Positions 1 through 4,614 of a stretch of 10,786 bases of DNA are shown in pieces. The notes under the pieces are model-generated. The model had not been told where the DNA came from and did no database searches. It saw only the letters and a program-made list of their open reading frames with translations. The stretch is taken from positions 1 through 10,786 of the forward strand of contig JAUIKP010000064.1 of the NCBI GenBank assembly GCA_030430725.1. Reading direction: 5' to 3'. The DNA comes from Nitrospiria bacterium. GTDB taxonomy: Bacteria; Nitrospirota; Nitrospiria; Nitrospirales; UBA8639. The position numbers and the translations under genes are program-made. Within the stretch, counting starts at the first letter, position 1. Every line of letters begins with the position of its first letter.

Positions 1-205
1 CCGGATCCAGCCCCCCAGGATGGAATGGATGACACTTGAGAATTCGACCGGCCAGTAAGACCGCACCCTTCATCGCGCCATGTTTATGGATAGCCTCAAA
101 GCCATAATGAGAACATGTAGGTTCAAAACGGCAACAGGTTCCCATGAACGGGGAAACCCCATATTGGTAGACTGAAATAATTTTTTTCAATACCGAAGCT
201 ATCAT
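1..205 (-). CDS. yidD: YidD membrane protein insertion efficiency factor (3' end cut by window edge)
   Basis: The visible part is 68 codons, from ATG at 205 to the window edge. The protein begins [14 protein letters not shown], a short amphipathic membrane-associated helix. It then shows the family hallmarks: a cysteine cluster [16 protein letters not shown] (about residues 24-39), an [14 protein letters not shown] block (about 52-65) and the start of the GLDPV-type C-terminal motif. YidD is a small inner-membrane-associated protein that helps the YidC insertase place proteins in the membrane. The family is usually 70-90 residues, so little is missing. It starts 6 bases after the rnpA stop, with no clear Shine-Dalgarno site, so translation is probably coupled to rnpA in an rpmH-rnpA-yidD operon. 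yidC would be expected further left, outside the window. Identification by motif is firm. Confidence 0.93.
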   Translation of the reverse strand, partial: MIASVLKKIISVYQYGVSPFMGTCCRFEPTCSHYGFEAIHKHGAMKGAVLLAGRILKCHPFHPGGLDP

Positions 206-211
206 TGTTAC

Positions 212-558
212 TTAAAGAAGACCAACCTGGGCTAATGTGCCCCTCCAAGTTTCCCTAATTTTCTGATACCTCACCCTCAAAACCATGATTTTGGGGTAAA
301 CAATGCAATGAAAACCACCGGCCATGCCAGATTGCGATTCTCTGACCAGTTCACGAAAAATCCGTTTCAGCCGATTTCTCGTTACAGCTTTGCCCACCCG
401 CCGACCAACGACAATTCCTATACGGGATGGATCATGATTAGGTACACGACTAACAAGGAGGGTAAAAAATGGGTTCCGCACGACAGACCCATTGGCCTTC
501 ACTCCATCATATTCATATTTTTTCTTTAAAAAAAACGGGAAGCCCTCCCCCTACTCAT
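212..558 (-). CDS. rnpA: Ribonuclease P protein component, frame interrupted near the N-terminus
   Basis: RnpA is the basic protein subunit of RNase P, which binds the catalytic RNA and helps mature tRNA 5' ends. The main open frame (212-502) contains [12 protein letters not shown], the family strand [24 protein letters not shown] with its RNR signature, and a C-terminal CIVYPKI strand. The only ordinary in-frame start is GTG at 502. The conserved N-terminal segment [16 protein letters not shown] lies upstream of it in the same frame, which reaches the rpmH TAG stop (551-553) without any ATG, GTG or TTG. An ATG at 556-558, overlapping the rpmH stop, opens [10 protein letters not shown] and then hits TAA straight after a T8 run (minus-strand sense). 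A -1 shift at that run, or one extra T, fuses it to the main frame and gives a normal-looking RnpA of about 115 residues. I give the extent with that shift. The conservative alternative is 212-502, lacking the N-terminal helix. Confidence 0.85.
528..535 (-). other. T8 run and candidate -1 frameshift/slippage site in rnpA
   Basis: On the minus strand eight T in a row form a U_UUU_UUU slippery heptamer in the frame of the ATG at 556-558, followed at once by an in-frame UAA. A purine tract AGGGGGAGGG (552-543) ends seven bases before the run. This resembles the Shine-Dalgarno-like stimulator upstream of the E. coli dnaX -1 frameshift site. Slipping back one base gives UUA-AAG and the conserved RnpA N-terminus. 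A lost T in the assembly would look the same. Confidence 0.45.
528..549 (-). terminator. Possible weak attenuator between rpmH and rnpA
   Basis: Just after the rpmH stop, the minus strand can fold a 4-bp stem, GGGA (549-546) with TCCC (540-537), around a 5-base loop. One G and then T8 follow. The layout resembles a weak intrinsic terminator and could lower rnpA expression relative to rpmH. The stem is very short, so this is only a candidate, and it overlaps the proposed recoding signal. Confidence 0.25.
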
Positions 559-697
559 CAGAAACCGTTAAGCGATACCTGCCCTTCTTTCGACGACGGG
601 CAAGAACTTTTCTCCCATTCTTAGTGCTCATGCGCTTTCTGAAGCCATGATCTCGTTTTCTTTTTAAATTAGAGGGCTGTCGATAGGTCATTGACAC
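551..697 (-). CDS. rpmH: 50S ribosomal protein L34
   Basis: L34 is a small, very basic protein of the large ribosomal subunit. The frame encodes [16 protein letters not shown], then [30 protein letters not shown], matching the L34 pattern (P-S-x-x-K-R-x-R-x-H-G-F-x-x-R-M-x-T-x-x-G-R-x-V-L-x-x-R-R-x-K-G-R) over its whole length. From ATG at 691 it has 46 residues. From the in-frame GTG at 697 it has 48 (MSMTYRQ...). I chose GTG because it sits 9 bases after the AAAAGGAG ribosome site at 707-714, whereas the ATG is 15 bases away. It is first in the rpmH-rnpA-yidD operon, and its TAG stop overlaps the probable rnpA ATG. Confidence 0.96.
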   Translation of the reverse strand: MSMTYRQPSNLKRKRDHGFRKRMSTKNGRKVLARRRKKGRYRLTVSDE

Positions 698-714
698 GGC
701 ATTGTTCTCCTTTT
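688..714 (-). promoter_or_regulatory. rpmH ribosome binding site with nested starts
   Basis: The Shine-Dalgarno sequence AAAAGGAG (714-707) precedes three nested starts. ATG at 702 begins a four-codon frame, MPCQ-stop, whose TGA overlaps the rpmH ATG at 691. GTG at 697 is in the rpmH frame and best spaced. ATG at 691 is the alternative rpmH start. The mini-frame may be chance, or may couple translation into rpmH. Confidence 0.55.
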
Positions 715-737
715 AGCCAATTTCTTATGAACACGCC

Positions 738-766
738 ATTTTATGGGTGGAAAGAGCAAGAGTCAA
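738..766 (-). promoter_or_regulatory. Sigma-70-type promoter of rpmH-rnpA-yidD
   Basis: On the minus strand there is a -35 TTGACT (766-761), a 17-base spacer and a -10 TAAAAT (743-738), five of six consensus bases in each box. Transcription would begin near 731, about 17 bases before the rpmH Shine-Dalgarno site. This fits a strong ribosomal-protein promoter. Confidence 0.7.
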
Positions 767-820
767 ACGAATTGTCTCCCTCCTTAGGTGATACATTACC
801 CCATTGATTCGTTGGATTCG

Positions 821-849
821 TTGACTGGATTCTGGCGGGAAGATATAGT
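821..849 (+). promoter_or_regulatory. Sigma-70-type promoter of hisS
   Basis: TTGACT (821-826), a 17-base spacer and TATAGT (844-849) give five of six consensus bases in each box. The start would be near 856, about 40 bases before the GTG at 896. It lies inside the longest possible hisS reading frame (from 788), which argues for the shorter protein. It is divergent from the rpmH promoter 54 bases away. Confidence 0.68.
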
Positions 850-895
850 CGGATTCTCCTTTTCCAATATATTCTTCAACAGAATAAGGCTGACC

Positions 896-2146
896 GTGTT
901 ACGTTCCATTAAGGGTCTTAAGGACATTTTGCCAAAACAAACCCCTCAATGGCGCTATATGGAAACATTGGCCCATACCCTTGCTGCCCAATCCGGCTTT
1001 TCCGAAATACGAATTCCGATATTCGAGTCCACCGAACTCTATGCCAGAAGTATAGGAGGAGAAACCGATATTGTAGAGAAGGAGATGTATACATTTCCTG
1101 ATCGAGATGGGAGTTCTCTGACGTTACGTCCTGAGGGAACAGCTGGGGTGGTGCGAGCTGTGTTGGAACACCATCTGTTGGAATCACCCTCTACACGAAA
1201 ACTGTATTACCTGGGCCCGATGTTCCGTCATGAACGACCGCAAGCAGGTCGATACCGGCAATTTCACCAATTTGGGGTTGAAGCCTTCGGGATTGAAGAC
1301 CCCTTCATGGATGTCGAAGTAATTGCCCTGTTATGGAGATTTTTTTGCTCACTGGGACTTAAAGATCTCACCTTGCATATAAATTCAATCGGTAACCCTC
1401 AAGACCGTGAACACTATATTCAAGAACTCAAACGGTTTATTTCTCCTAAACTAGGGGGGATCTGCGGGAACTGCCAGCGTCGGTTCTCCACAAACCCCCT
1501 CAGGATTCTTGATTGTAAAGTTCCGATTTGTCAGGAAGCCACTCAGGACGCTCCAACTCTTTTCGACCACCTTTCCCCGGAATCGGCCTCTCATTTTCAA
1601 CGTATCCTCGAAGGGCTGAATGGCATAGACATCCCATTTTCCCTGAACTACAGATTAGTGAGAGGCCTGGATTACTATTCACGTACAACCTTTGAAATTA
1701 CCTCTCCGCACTTAGGCGCACAAAGCACTATTGGAGCAGGAGGACGTTATGACGGATTAGTCGCTTTACTTCAGGGTCCCTCGACTCCTGCTATTGGATT
1801 TGCCGTTGGACTAGAAAGAGTGGCCCTTCTTCTTCCTGAACAAATAGCTTCCCCCCAAACTCCTTTATTTTTTGTCGCCGGATTTGGAAAGGAAGCCAAA
1901 CCTTTAGCCTTTAAACTTCTCAACGAACTGAGGGAGCTAGGCATACAGGCAGACACAGACTATAAAAGTGTCAATTTAAAATCGCTCCTTCGATCCGCGG
2001 ATAAACTTGGAGCCGGTTATGCCATTATCCTCGGGGATGATGAAGCCCGCTCAGAAACGGCCATCATCCGGAATATGACGACCAAATCCCAGGAATCCGT
2101 GAAACTAAAAGAAATTTCTCAAAAAATTCAATCCTTAGCCTCATAA
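896..2146 (+). CDS. hisS: Histidyl-tRNA synthetase
   Basis: This cytoplasmic class II aminoacyl-tRNA synthetase charges tRNA-His with histidine using ATP. The 416-residue protein starts MLRSIKGLKDILP, the usual HisRS N-terminus. It shows TLRPEGT (76-82), motif 2 FRHERPQAGRYRQFHQ (110-125), the histidine-specific RGLDYYSRTTFE (256-267), GGRYDGL (282-288) and motif 3 AIGFAVGLERV (299-309). The anticodon-binding domain spans about 325-416. A cysteine-bearing insertion (C190, C193, C207, C212) matches the CxxCQRR...NPLRxLDCK segment of many bacterial HisRS. The frame stays open back to ATG 788 (452 residues), but those 36 residues are unlike the family and contain the promoter. GTG 896 has AAGG six bases upstream and gives the normal length. 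It reads toward the candidate origin, unlike most neighbours. Confidence 0.96.
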   Translation: MLRSIKGLKDILPKQTPQWRYMETLAHTLAAQSGFSEIRIPIFESTELYARSIGGETDIVEKEMYTFPDRDGSSLTLRPEGTAGVVRAVLEHHLLESPSTRKLYYLGPMFRHERPQAGRYRQFHQFGVEAFGIEDPFMDVEVIALLWRFFCSLGLKDLTLHINSIGNPQDREHYIQELKRFISPKLGGICGNCQRRFSTNPLRILDCKVPICQEATQDAPTLFDHLSPESASHFQRILEGLNGIDIPFSLNYRLVRGLDYYSRTTFEITSPHLGAQSTIGAGGRYDGLVALLQGPSTPAIGFAVGLERVALLLPEQIASPQTPLFFVAGFGKEAKPLAFKLLNELRELGIQADTDYKSVNLKSLLRSADKLGAGYAIILGDDEARSETAIIRNMTTKSQESVKLKEISQKIQSLAS

Positions 2147-2185
2147 CTGTAGGACAAGATATCTTCGGTTTTTTCTTGACATTTT

Positions 2186-2210
2186 TCCTACCTGATGTTA
2201 GGGTTTTTTT
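2186..2210 (+). terminator. Weak terminator candidate after hisS
   Basis: About 40 bases past the hisS stop, CCTA (2187-2190) can pair with TAGG (2199-2202) around an 8-base loop, directly followed by G and seven T. The stem is only 4-5 bp with a wobble. It overlaps a TTGACA element (2176-2181) and a possible extended -10 (2196-2204), so it may be no terminator at all. Confidence 0.3.
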
Positions 2211-2270
2211 CTTATTTTTCAATAGGAAACGATATTTTTTTTATTCAAAAACTATCCTCCATAAATTTCA

Positions 2271-2298
2271 TTAACAAATCCAGCATTTTACGTATTAA
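2271..2298 (+). promoter_or_regulatory. Candidate promoter of the TusC/TusB-like pair
   Basis: TTAACA (2271-2276), a 16-base spacer and TATTAA (2293-2298) would start transcription near 2305, shortly before ATG 2318. An alternative is TTGACA (2176-2181) with TAGGGT (2199-2204), a 17-base spacer and an extended-10 TG. The choice cannot be made from sequence alone. Confidence 0.35.
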
Positions 2299-2317
2299 CC
2301 CAAGGTATCAATAAGGG

Positions 2318-2662
2318 ATGCCAAAAAATCTGGTTATCCTTATTCGAGAAGACCCCACCCGCACCCATCGGGCCTCGGAAGCTATGCGAATTGCGTTGGG
2401 ATTATCTACCGGTCCCAATCCGGTAAAGATTATTCTTTTAGAAAATGCCAGGCAGTTAATTTCTGATGAGGCCGATGACCTTCCTGATGGCGAAATTCTT
2501 GAAAAATATCTTCCGGCTATCAAAAATTTAGAATTGCCGATTGTGGTCCCTATAGGGAGCGGAAAGACCTTTGCCCTTGATCAGGAATTTACCATTCAGG
2601 AGTCGTCTCCCTCTCAAATAGCTTCACTCGTTTCTCATGCTGATCGCGTTTTAACCTTTTAA
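2318..2662 (+). CDS. DsrE-fold protein, TusC/DsrF-like, lacking cysteine
   Basis: The product is 114 residues with a DsrE-type alpha/beta pattern. A first strand NLVILIRED is followed by the helix RASEAMRIALGL, a strand PVKIILLENARQLI, a helix near EILEKYLPAIKNLEL, a strand PIVVPIGSG and a C-terminal segment FTIQESSPSQIASLVSHADRVLTF. The tail resembles the end of TusC (a D-x-V-L-x-F finish after a helix). TusBCD and DsrEFH complexes pass sulfur between proteins, in tRNA 2-thiouridine synthesis or in sulfur oxidation. This protein has no cysteine at all, so it cannot itself be the sulfur carrier. A structural subunit is the likely role. It is followed after 11 bases by a TusB-like gene. No good Shine-Dalgarno spacing is visible: AAGGG abuts the ATG. 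The family call is fair, the function unproven. Confidence 0.68.
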   Translation: MPKNLVILIREDPTRTHRASEAMRIALGLSTGPNPVKIILLENARQLISDEADDLPDGEILEKYLPAIKNLELPIVVPIGSGKTFALDQEFTIQESSPSQIASLVSHADRVLTF

Positions 2663-2673
2663 CCGTACCGCCA

Positions 2674-2937
2674 ATGAGAAACATTTTATATATCTGTACG
2701 AAAAACCAGTACGACTGGGATACGTTCATTCCGGAAACGGATTCTTCTTTAGCGGAAATGGATCTATCCGTTTTGCTTCTTCAGAATGGATTGGGTTTAC
2801 AACATTTTCCGAACTCACAGGTTTTTGTATTAAGTTGTGAAGGGGAAGAAAAAAAAGATTCTAGACCACATGAGTCAATTTCCTATCAGGGATTTTTGGA
2901 AAAAATATTTTTGGCGGATTTGGCTTTGGTGATATAA
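2674..2937 (+). CDS. TusB/DsrH-like small protein
   Basis: This 87-residue protein begins MRNILYICTKN and has a central strand MDLSVLLLQNGLGL (about 29-42), like the D-x-L-L-L-L-Q-D-G-V strand of TusB. It ends ISYQGFLEKIFLADLALVI, like the ISY-D/Q-x-F-v-e-L-I-F-x-A-D-x-v-x-V end of the DsrH family. TusB is a non-catalytic or accessory subunit of the TusBCD sulfur-relay complex. Two cysteines are present (C8 and C55). I cannot say whether either matches the conserved DsrH cysteine. It lies 11 bases after the TusC-like gene and is probably co-transcribed with it. No TusD/DsrE subunit is in the window. The gene ends just before the candidate origin hairpin. Homology is judged by eye from short motifs. 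Confidence 0.62.
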   Translation: MRNILYICTKNQYDWDTFIPETDSSLAEMDLSVLLLQNGLGLQHFPNSQVFVLSCEGEEKKDSRPHESISYQGFLEKIFLADLALVI

Positions 2938-2947
2938 CTATCCCTCT

Positions 2948-2969
2948 TCTTCTTTGTTATAAAAGAAGA
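2948..2969. repeat. AT-rich inverted repeat (hairpin) after the TusB-like gene
   Basis: TCTTCTTT (2948-2955) pairs with AAAGAAGA (2962-2969) around a 6-base GTTATA loop. There is no T-run on either side, so an intrinsic terminator is unlikely. It lies beside the trio-like tract, on the side where origin unwinding would spread. Confidence 0.5.
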
Positions 2970-2977
2970 GAGAGAAA

Positions 2978-3011
2978 TAGTAGGAATAGTGGTAGTAGGG
3001 AGAGGGCATAG
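2978..3011 (+). promoter_or_regulatory. DnaA-trio-like tract of the candidate origin
   Basis: Read in triplets from 2978 the sequence is TAG TAG GAA TAG TGG TAG TAG, followed by a G-rich gap and one more TAG touching the DnaA box at 3012-3020. In B. subtilis, DnaA-trios (3'-GAT-5' repeats next to a DnaA box) guide DnaA onto single-stranded DNA. The order and orientation here agree with that: trios, GC-rich gap, then a box reading TGTGGATAA-like. It is a match by eye, not a scored one. Confidence 0.5.
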
Positions 3012-3020
3012 TGGGGATAA
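3012..3020 (-). promoter_or_regulatory. DnaA box, one mismatch
   Basis: The minus strand reads TTATCCCCA, against the consensus TTATCCACA. It sits immediately beside the TAG-triplet tract, so it is the candidate anchoring box for DnaA filament loading. Confidence 0.5.
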
Positions 3021-3026
3021 CGACTT

Positions 3027-3082
3027 TTTAAATTCTAAACACCTTTAAATTTGGATAGAAAAAGTGTTTTGGGATTTAAATT
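3027..3082. repeat. Three TTTAAATT repeats, candidate AT-rich unwinding element
   Basis: TTTAAATT occurs at 3027-3034, 3044-3051 and 3075-3082. The last two are embedded in the longer shared core TTTAAATTT. They fall between two DnaA boxes and make this part of the spacer very AT-rich. A duplex-unwinding or protein-binding role is inferred. Confidence 0.4.
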
Positions 3083-3097
3083 TATCATGGTGGAAGT

Positions 3098-3106
3098 TGT
3101 GGATAA
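3098..3106 (-). promoter_or_regulatory. DnaA box, perfect consensus
   Basis: The minus strand reads TTATCCACA, the exact high-affinity DnaA box. It lies about 30 bases upstream of the candidate dnaA promoter, so it may serve both origin function and dnaA autoregulation. Confidence 0.82.
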
Positions 3107-3133
3107 ATGGCATGAAGTTTATGGTAGAGAGTG

Positions 3134-3161
3134 TTGATAGGAATCAGAAAATGTCTAATAA
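3134..3161 (+). promoter_or_regulatory. Candidate dnaA promoter
   Basis: TTGATA (3134-3139, five of six), a 16-base spacer and TAATAA (3156-3161, weak) would start transcription near 3168, about 36 bases before dnaA. The -10 match is poor, so confidence is low. Confidence 0.35.
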
Positions 3162-3175
3162 AAGAGGTCAGACTC

Positions 3176-3211
3176 ATGTTTGGGGTGATTACTATTAACA
3201 TCTGTGAATAA
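3176..3211 (+). CDS. Possible leader peptide overlapping the dnaA start
   Basis: ATG at 3176 opens an 11-codon frame, MFGVITINICE, ending at TAA 3209-3211. It overlaps the dnaA GTG (3204) in another frame. An AGAGG sequence lies about eight bases before the ATG, whereas dnaA itself lacks a good Shine-Dalgarno site. It could couple translation into dnaA by termination-reinitiation. It is equally possible that it is chance. Confidence 0.2.
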   Translation: MFGVITINICE

Positions 3212-3223
3212 TATTGTGAATAA
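3203..3223 (-). promoter_or_regulatory. Two direct-repeat DnaA boxes across the dnaA start
   Basis: TTATTCACA (minus strand) occurs at 3203-3211 and again at 3215-3223, a 12-base period. Both fit TTATNCACA. The repeats contain two in-frame GTG codons (3204 and 3216), either of which could start dnaA. DnaA bound here would sit on the beginning of its own gene. Confidence 0.65.
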
Positions 3224-4592
3224 GTTGAATTTACCTAATATTAACAATGATAAAGTTTGGGTTGACGTGTTGAATTTTGTCAGCCCTCGTGTAGGCGATG
3301 ACACAATTGAGACGTGGTTTCAACCGCTGGTTTTAGAGAGTCTTACGGAAGATCAAGTTCATATCCGTGTTCCCAATAGATTTTTTGGGGAATGGTTAGG
3401 CAGAAACTATAAAGATTTACTTAAAGAGGCCTTCCATCATGTCGAAGGTGTGAATCCGGCAGAGATTATTTTTGTCATGAAAGAGCAGGATGGAGATGGA
3501 GAACCATCGCCCCAGCTCAAAACTGAAGTCCGAGAAACCCGTGGGCCCGCTCAACTTCAAAGAGTAAGACGTCAACCTCTTCCCAACCCAAAATATACCT
3601 TTAAAAACTTTGTCGTGGGAGGGAGTAATCAATTTGCCCATGCTGCGTGTCTCGCTGTCGCAGAATCACCTGCCAAAGCCTATAACCCCTTATTCATTTA
3701 TGGGGGAGTGGGGTTGGGGAAAACGCATCTTCTTAACTCTATAGGTAATTATATTGCTGATCATGGAGATCTACGTATTGCGTATGTCACGACCGAGCAA
3801 TTCACGAATGAGGTCATTAACTCCATTCGTTATGACAAAATGATTGAATTGAGAAGGCGATACAGAAATGTGGATATGCTGCTCATTGACGACATTCAAT
3901 TTTTAGCAGGGAAAGAACGGACACAAGAGGAATTTTTTCACACATTTAATTCTCTCTATGAAGCTGGAAAACAGATCGTTTTATCGAGTGATCGTTTTCC
4001 AAAAGAAATGCCTTCAATGGAAGAACGGCTTCGGTCCCGCTTTGAGTGGGGGCTGATTGCCGACCTTCAACCACCTGATGTCGAAACCCGAATCGCCATC
4101 CTCCGAAAAAAATCAGAGGAAGAAGGTATCGCCATCAATGAGGAAGTCATTCAGTTGTTGGCGGCGAATTTAAAAAGCAATATTCGTGAAATTGAAGGGG
4201 CCCTGATTCGTCTTGGCGCCTATGCCTCCCTCACCGGTCAAAAAATTACAGCGGACATGGCCAAACACATCCTCCGTGACCTTCTTGGTGGAAAACGGAA
4301 GGTGATCACGACAGAGGATATACAAGAAGTGGTCGCCAACCGGTTCCATGTCAAGATATCTGATTTGAAGTCGAAACGACGAACAAAAACCTTAGTGTAT
4401 CCTCGCCAAATTGCGATGTTCCTGAGTCGCGATATGACGGACTCCTCCTTTCCGGAAATAGGAAGAGATTTTGGGGGAAAGGACCATACAACAATTATTC
4501 ATGCTTGTAAGCAGGTCCAGAAGGCTCAGGAAACGGATTCCACTCTTCGAGCCACAATCGAAAGCTTGAAAGAAGAAATCGGTAAGGGCTAA
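3204..4592 (+). CDS. dnaA: Chromosomal replication initiator protein DnaA
   Basis: DnaA binds oriC boxes, forms an ATP-dependent filament and opens the duplex. The protein is 462 residues, normal for the family. Domain I (about 15-92) carries VWVDVLNFVSPRVGDDTIETWFQPL, for self-interaction and helicase loading. A short linker (about 93-128) is rich in Q, R and P. The AAA+ domain has Walker A GGVGLGKT (167-174), Walker B LLIDDIQF (226-233) and the RLRSRFEWG arginine region (275-283). Domain IV ends with the DNA-binding signature KDHTTIIHACKQV (426-438). GTG 3204 is the first possible start after a TGA at 3186; GTG 3216 is an alternative. No strong Shine-Dalgarno site is visible. The overlapping DnaA boxes suggest autoregulation. 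dnaN follows after 22 bases. Confidence 0.98.
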   Translation: MNNIVNKLNLPNINNDKVWVDVLNFVSPRVGDDTIETWFQPLVLESLTEDQVHIRVPNRFFGEWLGRNYKDLLKEAFHHVEGVNPAEIIFVMKEQDGDGEPSPQLKTEVRETRGPAQLQRVRRQPLPNPKYTFKNFVVGGSNQFAHAACLAVAESPAKAYNPLFIYGGVGLGKTHLLNSIGNYIADHGDLRIAYVTTEQFTNEVINSIRYDKMIELRRRYRNVDMLLIDDIQFLAGKERTQEEFFHTFNSLYEAGKQIVLSSDRFPKEMPSMEERLRSRFEWGLIADLQPPDVETRIAILRKKSEEEGIAINEEVIQLLAANLKSNIREIEGALIRLGAYASLTGQKITADMAKHILRDLLGGKRKVITTEDIQEVVANRFHVKISDLKSKRRTKTLVYPRQIAMFLSRDMTDSSFPEIGRDFGGKDHTTIIHACKQVQKAQETDSTLRATIESLKEEIGKG

Positions 4593-4614
4593 CACCACCG
4601 TTGATAGGACACCT

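Larger units (their letters stand above)
2147..2317. other. T-rich spacer between hisS and the Tus-like pair
   Basis: This 171-base non-coding spacer is strikingly T-rich, with runs of six to eight T (for example 2169-2174, 2204-2210 and around 2235-2242). It holds one near-consensus DnaA box, TTATTCAAA at 2241-2249 (one mismatch to TTATNCACA). It could be an accessory part of the origin or simply a promoter and terminator region. I see no gene in it. Confidence 0.5.
2938..3223. other. Candidate chromosomal replication origin (oriC)
   Basis: This AT-rich intergenic stretch lies directly upstream of dnaA, where many bacteria place oriC. In order it contains a hairpin (2948-2969), a TAG-rich purine tract (2978-2998), a GC-richer gap, a one-mismatch DnaA box (3012-3020), three TTTAAATT repeats (3027-3082), a perfect DnaA box (3098-3106) and two TTATTCACA boxes across the dnaA start (3203-3223). 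All four boxes read on the minus strand. Genes to the right run away from it, and the rpmH cluster on the left also points away. Known origins share this architecture; function here is inferred. Confidence 0.72.

Noticed and set aside
308..529. 73-codon plus-strand frame opposite rnpA
   Set aside because: It is antisense to conserved RnpA sequence, with no family features.
779..786. CCTCCTTA, identical to the 16S rRNA anti-Shine-Dalgarno end (TAAGGAGG on the minus strand)
   Set aside because: No rRNA sequence surrounds it, and the minus-strand reading leads only to a short frame across the rpmH -35 box. It is probably chance.
2156..2165. AAGATATCTT palindrome followed by T6 after hisS, as a terminator
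   Set aside because: A perfect palindrome without a loop leaves only a 3-bp AT-rich stem, too weak for an intrinsic terminator.
2948..2969. Hairpin after the TusB-like gene as a terminator
   Set aside because: No T-run follows the stem on either strand, so it is kept only as an inverted repeat in the origin region.
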